Positions 17,205-24,792 of a DNA stretch of 36,364 nucleotides are shown one piece after another. How positions within the stretch are numbered: position 1 is the first letter of the stretch; each line of letters begins with the position of its first letter. The DNA comes from Lentisphaeria bacterium. Its GTDB lineage: Bacteria; Verrucomicrobiota; Lentisphaeria; Victivallales; Victivallaceae. A program made the position numbers and the translations under genes. The notes under the pieces were generated by a model. The model did no database searches. It had not been told where the DNA came from and saw only the letters and a program-made list of their open reading frames with translations. The stretch is taken from assembly GCA_017457065.1 (NCBI GenBank), contig JAFTIE010000177.1:1-36364 (forward strand), read 5' to 3'.

Positions 17205-18446
17205 ATGCCGCAATATGTATATACTGCCATGGACAGCAAAGGCAAAGAGCAGAAAGGCAAGATTATTTCTGACAGTGAAGCCGCAGCTGTTGCCGAGCTC
17301 AAACAAAAAGGTTTGTTCCCCACCTCTGTCAAAGCCGTGGTCGCCAGCAAAAAGGCGAAGAAAGCAGGCGGCAGCGGATTTAACATGGCTCTGGGACCCA
17401 TGGTCATCAAGCGCAAGGAGCTGACCGTTTTGACCCGTCAGCTTGCCATTCTGCTTTCAGCAGGTCTTCCTCTGATCCGTTCACTGCGGACTCTGGAAAA
17501 ACAGGCTGCCAACCCGGCAGTGAAGATCGTTCTGGGGAAAACTGCGGATACTGTTGAAGGCGGTGCGACCTTTGCTGAAGCTCTTTCTCAGAATCCCAAA
17601 TCCTTTGACAAGCTTTACTTGAACATGGTCCGTGCCGGTGAGGCATCGGGTGCTATGGAAATCATTCTTGACCGTCTGGCAAGCTTTATGGAAAAGGCTG
17701 CCAAGATCGCCGGTAAGGTGAAGTCGGCAATGATCTATCCTATTGTGATTCTTTCCATCTCCATCCTTGCCATGGTGGGGTTGATGATCTTCATCGTGCC
17801 AAACTTTGAAAAGATCTTCCGTGATCTGCTGGGACCTTCTGAACCTCTTCCCGGTATCACCATGCTTATTATCGGTATAAGCAACACCCTTGTTTCCAAA
17901 TGGTACATGTATGTAGGAGGTGTTGCAGGAGTTGTCATATTCTTTGTCGTGCTGGTGAAGATCCCTGCCGGGAAATGGGCGTTTGACTGGGTAAAGTACA
18001 ATATCCCTCTCTTCGGTCCTATTATCGCCAAAACAGCAGTTTCCCGATTTTCCCGTACTCTGGGGACTTTGATGAGTTCCGGTGTTCCTGTGCTCAACGC
18101 TCTTGCCATTGTGAAAGAGACCAGCGGTAATGAAGTTGTTGCCAGCGCCATTCAGAAAGTGCACGATGCTGTGAAAGAGGGTGAAGGTATCGCTCCGCCT
18201 CTGGGAAAGACCAAGGTCTTTGAAGAAATGGTGGTTTCCATGGTCGAAGTGGGAGAGGAAACCGGTAAACTCCCTGAAATGCTCACCAAGATCGCCGACA
18301 CATACGAAGATGAAGTGGATAACGCCGTAGGCGCTCTGACCTCCATGATCGAACCTTTGATGATCGTGCTTCTGGCAGGTATCGTGGGTACCATCGTTAT
18401 TGCCCTCTTCATGCCCCTTGTCAAGATCATCGAAAAGATGAGCTGA
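17205..18446 (+). CDS. gspF: Type II secretion/type IV pilus inner-membrane platform protein GspF/PilC
   Basis: A 413 aa polytopic inner-membrane protein that couples the GspE/PilB ATPase to pseudopilus or pilus assembly. Two T2SSF domains are visible (LTRQLAILLSAGLPL from ~70 and FSRTLGTLMSSGVPVLNAL from ~282). Hydrophobic segments lie near residues 180-205, 235-255 and the C-terminus (384-408). AAAGGAG precedes the ATG. It follows the two ATPases as one transcription unit and would serve both. Confidence 0.92.
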   Translation: MPQYVYTAMDSKGKEQKGKIISDSEAAAVAELKQKGLFPTSVKAVVASKKAKKAGGSGFNMALGPMVIKRKELTVLTRQLAILLSAGLPLIRSLRTLEKQAANPAVKIVLGKTADTVEGGATFAEALSQNPKSFDKLYLNMVRAGEASGAMEIILDRLASFMEKAAKIAGKVKSAMIYPIVILSISILAMVGLMIFIVPNFEKIFRDLLGPSEPLPGITMLIIGISNTLVSKWYMYVGGVAGVVIFFVVLVKIPAGKWAFDWVKYNIPLFGPIIAKTAVSRFSRTLGTLMSSGVPVLNALAIVKETSGNEVVASAIQKVHDAVKEGEGIAPPLGKTKVFEEMVVSMVEVGEETGKLPEMLTKIADTYEDEVDNAVGALTSMIEPLMIVLLAGIVGTIVIALFMPLVKIIEKMS

Positions 18447-18468
18447 AAAAAGGATCTTCCTGTATTTT

Positions 18469-20493
18469 ATGGGAATTTTCAAGCTCCATCAGCCTTTCCC
18501 GCCTGCCGGTGACCAACCGGGAGCCATTGCTTCGCTGGTCGCCGGACTTGAAGAGAGAAAGCGTTATCAGACCCTTTTGGGTGTGACCGGCTCCGGGAAG
18601 ACTTTTACTTTGGCAAATGTGATCGCTCAGTGTGACCGTCCGGTGCTGGTGCTTTCGCACAACAAAACTCTTGCGGCGCAGCTTTACAGTGAATTCAAGG
18701 GTTTTTTTCCTGAAAACGCCGTGGAGTATTTCATCAGCTACTACGATTACTATCTGCCTGAATCCTATATCCCACAGACTGATACCTATATTGCCAAAGA
18801 CTCCTCCATCAACGAAGAGATCGAGAAACTGCGTCTTTCTGCCACTGCAAGTTTAGTGGAAAGGCGTGATGTGATCATTGTGGCAAGCGTTTCGTGTATC
18901 TACAGTCTTGGCGCTCCTGAGGAATATAACGAGATGTGTGTCCGTCTTTCTGTGGGAGACACTATAGGGCGGGATGAACTGCTGAAAAGACTTATCGCCG
19001 TCCAGTACACACGGAACGATACAGCCCCTTCCAAAGGGGAGTTCCGGGTCAGGGGGGATACTGTTGATGTTTTTGAACCTCAGAATGAAGAGTTTATCCG
19101 GGTGGGATTCTTCGGCGATGAAGTGGAATTCATTGAGCGCCGGGATGCCCTTACCGGCAAACGGAAGGCGGAAGTGGAATTGGGAACTCTTTTCCCCTGC
19201 AAACACTTTGTCATGCCTCCCGAAAGGATCCAGGAGGCTTCCGGCGCCATCCGGCAGGAAATGGAACAGCAGGTGCGGCGTTTTGAAGAGCGCAATCTTC
19301 TTATTGAAGCTCAGAGGGTCAGGGAACGGGTCAACTGTGACCTTGAAATGATGAACGAGATCGGTTATTGCAGCGGTATTGAGAACTACTCCATGCATCT
19401 GTCCAAAAGAAAGCCCGGTATGCGTCCTTATTGCCTGTTTGACTTTTTTCCTGAAGATTTTCTGACCATCATTGATGAATCTCATGTGACCCTTCCTCAG
19501 ATCCAGGCGATGTACAAAGCTGATCGCAGCCGCAAAGAGGTGCTGGTGGAACACGGCTTCCGTCTGCCTTCCGCTCTGGAAAACCGCCCCATGCGCTTTG
19601 AAGAATTTGAACAGCTCACCGGAGACACCATTTATGTTTCCGCCACCCCGGGGAATTTTGAACTCGAGCGCTCCGGCGAACCGGTGGAATTGGTGGTGCG
19701 TCCTACGGGCTTGCCCGATCCTGAAATCGAGATCCGCCCCCTTGAAGGGCAGTTGGATGATGTTATTGCCGAGATCCGCAGCTGTGCCGCAAAAAATCAA
19801 CGGGTCCTTGTTACCACACTGACCAAGAAAAGTTCAGAGCGGCTTTCTGATTATCTTTCCGAAGTGGGGATCAATGCTGCTTATCTTCACTCTGAATTGG
19901 ATGCCTTTGAGCGGGTCCGGGTGCTGAAAAAGCTCCGGGAGGGCAGCTGTGATTGTGTTATCGGCATCAATCTGCTCCGTGAAGGTATCGATTTGCCTGA
20001 AGTGGCTCTGGTGGCGATCCTTGATGCTGATAAGACAGGATTTCTGCGGTCAGTCCGTTCTCTTGTCCAGACCGCAGGAAGAGCCGCACGCAACGCCGAA
20101 GGCAGAGTCATCCTTTACGCTGATGAGAAAACGCCTGCCATTGAAGATTTGATCGAACAGACCAATGCAAGGCGTAAAAAACAGCTTGCTTACAACAAAG
20201 AGCACAATATCATCCCCAGGACTATTATCAAAGCACCCGGAAAATCCATTGTTGAGATCATCGGCGGCAAAAGCAAAAGAACTTCCAGACTCAAGAGCAG
20301 CTCCGGCATTGCCGATGCTGTCTTTTCGGTGGAAGGGGAGCTTGATCTGGAAAAACTGGGACTTTCTGAAAGTGAAGGCCGCAAACTCATCGACGAACTT
20401 ACCGCAGAAATGCTTCAGGCTGCTGAGGCTTTGGAGTTTGAACGTGCCGCAGATTTGAGAGATCAGATCAAGGCGTTGAAAAAAGAAAAATAA
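18469..20493 (+). CDS. uvrB: Excinuclease ABC subunit B
   Basis: A 674 aa UvrB, the damage-verifying helicase-like subunit of nucleotide excision repair. It has Walker A GVTGSGKTF near residue 38, the damage-probing beta-hairpin region YYDYYLPESYIPQTDTYI, DESHVTLPQ, the helicase motif QTAGRAARN, and a C-terminal UVR motif (EALEFERAADLRDQIK) that contacts UvrA/UvrC. Length is normal. It starts 22 nt after gspF and may be cotranscribed with the secretion genes, an incidental pairing. Repeat copy D begins 4 nt after the stop. Confidence 0.97.
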   Translation: MGIFKLHQPFPPAGDQPGAIASLVAGLEERKRYQTLLGVTGSGKTFTLANVIAQCDRPVLVLSHNKTLAAQLYSEFKGFFPENAVEYFISYYDYYLPESYIPQTDTYIAKDSSINEEIEKLRLSATASLVERRDVIIVASVSCIYSLGAPEEYNEMCVRLSVGDTIGRDELLKRLIAVQYTRNDTAPSKGEFRVRGDTVDVFEPQNEEFIRVGFFGDEVEFIERRDALTGKRKAEVELGTLFPCKHFVMPPERIQEASGAIRQEMEQQVRRFEERNLLIEAQRVRERVNCDLEMMNEIGYCSGIENYSMHLSKRKPGMRPYCLFDFFPEDFLTIIDESHVTLPQIQAMYKADRSRKEVLVEHGFRLPSALENRPMRFEEFEQLTGDTIYVSATPGNFELERSGEPVELVVRPTGLPDPEIEIRPLEGQLDDVIAEIRSCAAKNQRVLVTTLTKKSSERLSDYLSEVGINAAYLHSELDAFERVRVLKKLREGSCDCVIGINLLREGIDLPEVALVAILDADKTGFLRSVRSLVQTAGRAARNAEGRVILYADEKTPAIEDLIEQTNARRKKQLAYNKEHNIIPRTIIKAPGKSIVEIIGGKSKRTSRLKSSSGIADAVFSVEGELDLEKLGLSESEGRKLIDELTAEMLQAAEALEFERAADLRDQIKALKKEK

Positions 20494-20496
20494 TCG

Positions 20497-20571
20497 AAAC
20501 AATTTCAAAACTCCTCAAAATTGTCAAAGCACCCTCGCTGCCATTTTTTGAATGACTTTTGAAATTACCTC
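20497..20571 (+). repeat. Interspersed repeat copy D (internally deleted, ~75 bp)
   Basis: It has the same left (CAATTTCAAAACTCCTC) and right (GAATGACTTTTGAAATTACCTC) ends as copy B, but ~90 bp of interior, including the conserved hairpin, is missing. The junction is CCCTCG-CTGCCATTTTTT, consistent with deletion at a 1-2 bp microhomology. It lies between uvrB and the small membrane protein gene. Confidence 0.82.
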
Positions 20572-20601
20572 AATCTTTCCAAAATAAGGAGTCCGGTATT
20601 T

Positions 20602-20796
20602 ATGATGTCCCCTGGTGAACTGGTATTCAGAATTATTCTTGCACTTATATGTCCCCCTCTCGGAGCCATTGGACTCCGGGACGTCGGATGCGGAACTTTG
20701 CTGCTGCTTGTTCTTTTGACACTGATAGGTTTTGTTCCCGGTCTGATCGTTGCGATCGTGCTGATCGTCAAGGAGTACGGCGACCGCACCGTCTGA
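20602..20796 (+). CDS. YqaE/Pmp3 family small membrane protein
   Basis: A 64 aa protein with two hydrophobic helices (ILALICPPLGAIGL and LLLLVLLTLIGFVPGLIVAI) in the Pmp3/YqaE (UPF0057) pattern, where PPLG and GxxPG are the conserved motifs. Family members are small integral membrane proteins linked to membrane potential or salt stress in other organisms; the role here is unknown. AAGGAG lies 11 nt before the first ATG, with a second ATG directly after it. It is convergent with the MFS gene. Confidence 0.82.
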   Translation: MMSPGELVFRIILALICPPLGAIGLRDVGCGTLLLLVLLTLIGFVPGLIVAIVLIVKEYGDRTV

Positions 20797-20816
20797 TCTT
20801 ATGGGGGGGGCGTTTC

Positions 20817-22112
20817 TCAGGGCTCGTAATAGTCCCGGTGTTTGGGCATGATGGCGGGCAGAGTGGGGATGAGAATCAGCAGAATTGCAGCAAGAACGCC
20901 GTAAAAGAGAAAGAGGGTCTGATAACTGCAAAGTTCCATGGCGCCCAGAGTCCACGTGGGAGCCAGCAGATTGGCTCCCAGGACCAGAGCCGTCCCGGTA
21001 CGGCTGATGGAAATACCTGCATTCTGATAGGTTTGCAGAAACGCCATTGCCATGGTCTTGTTGCCCGGCCGGGCAAGGGCGAGGAGTTCACTTGAATTGT
21101 TGCACATAAAGGTGCTGCCCGCAAAAGAGTTCAGAAAATAGATCGCCCCTGCAATATAAATGTAGCAGGGGATATTTTTGCTCAGCAGGGCAAAGGCAAG
21201 GGCAACGCTCATGAAAATAAAGTGGACAAGAAGTTCAAGGCGTTTGATTTTCAACTGTTTTTGAAGTCTGCCGTAAAAAAAGTACCCTGTGATACCTCCG
21301 GCAATGCCTACGGTGGAGAAGATCTGGAGTTTCCCCGCATCCAGCCCCACATGATTTTTCAGATACAGCAATATGACGGGAACAAGGGAGGTGTAGGCAA
21401 GTGACAGAAGACACACATAGACTGAATAGCTTACAAGTGATCCGTTGCGGATGGAAATACCCAGGGTCTTGCGGATATTGAGTTTGACATTCTTTTCATG
21501 GGGATTTTCCGGGAATTGCAGCATACAGAACATTCTTCCCAGTATGAGCACTCCTGTGATCCCCACGATGGTCTGCATCAGAGCCACGGGGGGCTTATCC
21601 CCCATCAGTTTGCCGATGGCGAAAAAGAGAACACCGGCAAGAATGGTGTAGGTGTAACGCATGGTGCCGAAAAAACTTCCCCGGTCCTGAGGACGCAGAA
21701 AGGCATCCAGCATGGGATACCATGTTGCGCCGTAAAGACTTCTCTGGGCACAGTAGATCAGACAGCCGGTGATGACAGCGGTTTTCTGAAAAGCTCCGAA
21801 AAGGGGCGCTGCCGCCATAAGGAGATAACCGCAACATCCGATGATACAGGCGATGGAGGCCGCCTTTTTCATGCCGATACGTCCCACGAACCAGGCGCAG
21901 GGGATCAGGAGACACATGGAAAGTATGGCTGAAAAGCCGGTGGAAAACATCACCTCATCTTTAGATCCGCCCAGCATGGAAATGTAAACGATGATAATGG
22001 CACTGCTGTCAAGCATGACTTCTGAGATACACCCGAAATAGCAGGCAAAATAGGCAAGGAGTCTGCCTTTCCTGCGTTCCTGAGGGGATAATGTTTCAGC
22101 AAACGAACTCAT
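20817..22112 (-). CDS. MFS transporter
   Basis: A 431 aa protein with about 12 hydrophobic segments in two halves, as in the major facilitator superfamily. The loop after helix 2 carries FVGRIGMKKAA, a variant of the MFS loop motif, and the central cytoplasmic stretch (PENPHEKNVKLNIRKTLG) separates the halves. The substrate cannot be inferred; distant similarity to sugar/drug permeases is possible. I chose the ATG at 22112 because AGGAG sits 8 nt upstream. A GTG three codons earlier would lie almost on that site. Confidence 0.85.
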   Translation of the reverse strand: MSSFAETLSPQERRKGRLLAYFACYFGCISEVMLDSSAIIIVYISMLGGSKDEVMFSTGFSAILSMCLLIPCAWFVGRIGMKKAASIACIIGCCGYLLMAAAPLFGAFQKTAVITGCLIYCAQRSLYGATWYPMLDAFLRPQDRGSFFGTMRYTYTILAGVLFFAIGKLMGDKPPVALMQTIVGITGVLILGRMFCMLQFPENPHEKNVKLNIRKTLGISIRNGSLVSYSVYVCLLSLAYTSLVPVILLYLKNHVGLDAGKLQIFSTVGIAGGITGYFFYGRLQKQLKIKRLELLVHFIFMSVALAFALLSKNIPCYIYIAGAIYFLNSFAGSTFMCNNSSELLALARPGNKTMAMAFLQTYQNAGISISRTGTALVLGANLLAPTWTLGAMELCSYQTLFLFYGVLAAILLILIPTLPAIMPKHRDYYEP

Positions 22113-22146
22113 GGGGATCACTCCTGTTGGATTTCATATTTTGTCT

Positions 22147-22175
22147 AATATACTGTTCCTCCGCAGATAATTCAA
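22147..22175 (-). promoter_or_regulatory. Promoter of the MFS transporter gene
   Basis: Minus strand: TTGAAT, 17 bp spacer, TATATT, ~35 bp before the ATG at 22112. Confidence 0.6.
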
Positions 22176-22221
22176 ATAATTTTTCTTCTTTTCCTCCGGG
22201 GTGTATGGAAAAAAAGAATAG

Positions 22222-22250
22222 TTGTGCTATATTTGGTAAAATAATATTTT
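22222..22250 (+). promoter_or_regulatory. Promoter of uvrD/pcrA
   Basis: TTGTGC, 17 bp spacer, TATTTT, about 20 bp before the ATG at 22271. Divergent from the MFS promoter. Confidence 0.5.
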
Positions 22251-22270
22251 GAATACCCAATGAACGAAAG

Positions 22271-24316
22271 ATGCTGCCAATGGAAAAAGACCAGATCATT
22301 GCCGGACTCAATCCGGAACAGGCCGAAGCTGTAAAAACACTTGAAGGCCCCGTCCTTGTCCTTGCCGGAGCCGGAACCGGAAAGACCCGTGTCATCACAT
22401 GCCGTATCGCCTATATGCTCAGCTGCGGGATCATTCCTGAGAATATTCTGGGATTGACCTTTACCAACAAAGCCGCCGCAGAAATGCGCGAGCGTCTGGC
22501 GGCAATGGTCGATCCTGCTCTGGCTAAAAAGGTCACTCTTGGAACTTTTCACAGTTTTTGTATAAGACTTTTGAGAAGAAAGATCACCAAACTGGGGTAT
22601 CTTCCAAGCTTCACCATTGCCGATGAATCCGACCAGCAGGGGATCTTCAAACAGGCTTGCGGTGCTCTGGGATTTTCCGGCAACAACTTCCCCATCGGAG
22701 CCGCTTTCAGCCGCATTTGCGACTGGAAGAACCATCTTATTGATCCTTTACAGGCGCAGCGTGAAAGCGTCAGTGACTTCGACTCCAAGACCGCCCGGAT
22801 CTACGAAGGATATCAGGAGCTGCTGGAACAGCAGAACATGGTGGACTTTGATGATATGCTGCTCCTTGTTTATCAGCTTTTCCGGGATTTTCCGGAAATA
22901 CTGCAGGAGTATCAGGAGCGCTACCGCTATCTGCTGGTGGATGAGTATCAGGACACCAACACCGCTCAGTTTGTCATTATCAAGATGATTGCAGGTGAAA
23001 AGCCCAATCTCTGTGTCGTGGGTGACGATGACCAGAGTATCTATTCCTGGCGTGGCGCCGAGGTGAGCAACATATTGGACTTCCCTCAAATCTTTGAAAA
23101 CTCCAAGATCATCAAACTTGAGCAGAATTACCGTTCCTGCTCATTGATCCTTGAAGCGGCAAACGCTGTCCTTGAATCAGGGGGCAGCCGCCGCCACACC
23201 AAGAAACTCTGGAGCGCTCTGGGGGAGGGGAAGAAACCTCAGGTCCTTGCCCTTGAGGACAGTGAAGGAGAGGCGGATTTCATTTCCACTGCCATCTACC
23301 GGATCAAAGATGAGAACCCCCAGCTGCAGTTTCAGGACTTTGCGGTCCTTTACCGATCCAATGCCCTTTCACGTGCTTTTGAGTTGAATTTCCGCCGCAG
23401 CGGGATCCCCTACCGGGTGGTGGGGGGGCAACAGTTCTTTGCCCGCCGTGAGATCAAGGATGCCATTGCTTATCTGATGCTTGCCATCAACCCCCGTGCC
23501 GACCAGAGCCTGCTCCGGGTCATCGGTACTCCCCCCAGAGGATTCGGTGAAACCGCCATTGCCGCTTTGAAAAAAGAACGTGCCGGTTCCCAGTTTTCCA
23601 TGCTGGATCTGCTGGGAGATGAAAAGTTCCTCAAAAAGGTTTCTCCTGCCGCCGCCCGGGGAGCAAAGAGTTTTTATGAAGCTGTCAAAACAGCCGGTGC
23701 CGCCCTTGAAGATCCTGAGTGCCGTCTGACCACTGTCATCAGCGAATACCTCCACAATGTCGGCTATCTTGACGGCTTGCAAAAAATCTACAAAGATGCC
23801 AAAGATGTGGAAAAGCGTCTGGAAAACCTTGACGAATTTCTCAACGATGCCGGAGAATTCCAAACTCGCAACCCCGGTTCCGGGATCAATGAATATCTGG
23901 AAAAACTCCGCCTCGATGAAAGCAACGCCGAGGATCGGGACGACAATCATGATGCGGTAACGCTGAGCAGTATCCACGCCAGCAAAGGTCTTGAGTACAA
24001 CATCGTCTTTCTGACTGCTTTAGAGCATGAGATATTCCCCCACTACCGCGCTTTGCAGGAAAATTCTCTTGATGAGGAGCTGCGGCTCTTTTATGTGGCG
24101 ATCACCCGTGCCAAACGTGAACTTTACATTTCACGCGCCAAGCGGCGTATGGTCCGGGGGATCTTTCAGGGGACGAGACCATCGCCGTTTCTTGAAAAAC
24201 TGGGAGATTCTGCCATACAGACAGAGGCGGCAGAGGTCAACAAAGTCATGGATGTCGACAAAGCTGCCGAAATGTTTGCCAAGGCTTACGAACAACTTTT
24301 TGGGAAAGATAATTGA
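22271..24316 (+). CDS. uvrD: ATP-dependent DNA helicase UvrD/PcrA
   Basis: A 681 aa superfamily 1A 3'-5' helicase used in nucleotide excision and mismatch repair and in displacing proteins from DNA. It has the Q motif (GLNPEQAEAV), Walker A AGAGTGKTR near residue 30, TLTFTNKAAAEM-type motif Ia, Walker B VDEYQDTN near 221, GDDDQSIYSWRGA, LEQNYRS, TLSSIHASKGLEY and RLFYVAITRAK in the expected order. It is slightly shorter than E. coli UvrD (720 aa), with a reduced C-terminus. A second in-frame ATG lies three codons downstream. Confidence 0.95.
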   Translation: MLPMEKDQIIAGLNPEQAEAVKTLEGPVLVLAGAGTGKTRVITCRIAYMLSCGIIPENILGLTFTNKAAAEMRERLAAMVDPALAKKVTLGTFHSFCIRLLRRKITKLGYLPSFTIADESDQQGIFKQACGALGFSGNNFPIGAAFSRICDWKNHLIDPLQAQRESVSDFDSKTARIYEGYQELLEQQNMVDFDDMLLLVYQLFRDFPEILQEYQERYRYLLVDEYQDTNTAQFVIIKMIAGEKPNLCVVGDDDQSIYSWRGAEVSNILDFPQIFENSKIIKLEQNYRSCSLILEAANAVLESGGSRRHTKKLWSALGEGKKPQVLALEDSEGEADFISTAIYRIKDENPQLQFQDFAVLYRSNALSRAFELNFRRSGIPYRVVGGQQFFARREIKDAIAYLMLAINPRADQSLLRVIGTPPRGFGETAIAALKKERAGSQFSMLDLLGDEKFLKKVSPAAARGAKSFYEAVKTAGAALEDPECRLTTVISEYLHNVGYLDGLQKIYKDAKDVEKRLENLDEFLNDAGEFQTRNPGSGINEYLEKLRLDESNAEDRDDNHDAVTLSSIHASKGLEYNIVFLTALEHEIFPHYRALQENSLDEELRLFYVAITRAKRELYISRAKRRMVRGIFQGTRPSPFLEKLGDSAIQTEAAEVNKVMDVDKAAEMFAKAYEQLFGKDN

Positions 24317-24792
24317 GTGTTTCTCTCTTATAACACACATTTGCGAAGTTTTCAAGTGCAAAAACCATCTTTTTCTTTAAAAAAGTTTTGGTTTTCCATT
24401 TGAAATTTTGGCAAATGCGGGGTACATTGTGTAATGTGCGCCCCGCAAGTGGGCAGCATGGGTTGTTAATAACTTGTTAATAGATTGTTGCTGAAAAGCT
24501 TTTTTCCGTCGTAACTTCGTGATTTGAGCGGACTTTTGTAAAGTTACGCAACAAACCCTCCTTTTCGGCGGGCTTGAATGGTACGAATCGGGGAATTTTG
24601 AGCTTGAAACGTCTGTAAACAGCGTTTGTGCAGATGTTTGTCAGAAAGAGAAGTTCAGGTGATTTGTTTTTGAGATAGGGCTTTTCTTTGCAGAAAGAGC
24701 AGTGATTGTTAACAAATACGATCATAAGTTGTCGCCGGAAGGTTCCGGAAGTTGGGCGGCGGGCAGAAAAAGTTAATTGTTTGGGAAAAAAA
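24317..24792 (+). other. Candidate replication origin region upstream of dnaA
   Basis: This 476 bp stretch has no convincing ORF. It holds a strong two-part stem-loop (24416-24447), three TTGTT-starting 9-mers spaced exactly 11 bp apart (24463, 24474, 24485; the first two are TTGTTAATA), another TTGTTAACA at 24706, and an inverted repeat CGTAACTT/AAGTTACG (24510-24548). I found no consensus TTATCCACA box. Position before dnaA and the phased AT-rich repeats suggest an origin or a DnaA autoregulation site. dnaN, recF and gyrB are not adjacent, so this is tentative. Confidence 0.4.
24416..24447 (+). other. Stem-loop upstream of dnaA
   Basis: TGCGGGG pairs with CCCCGCA, and inside it ACATT pairs with AATGT around a GTGT loop. 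No T-run follows on either strand, so it does not look like an intrinsic terminator. Confidence 0.65.

Noticed and set aside
20797..20816. Terminator between the YqaE-like and MFS genes
   Set aside because: The 20 bp gap holds only a G-run and no stem with a T-tract.
24301..24345. TTATAACACA as a DnaA box
   Set aside because: It has an extra base relative to TTATCCACA and is a single isolated site, so I did not call it.
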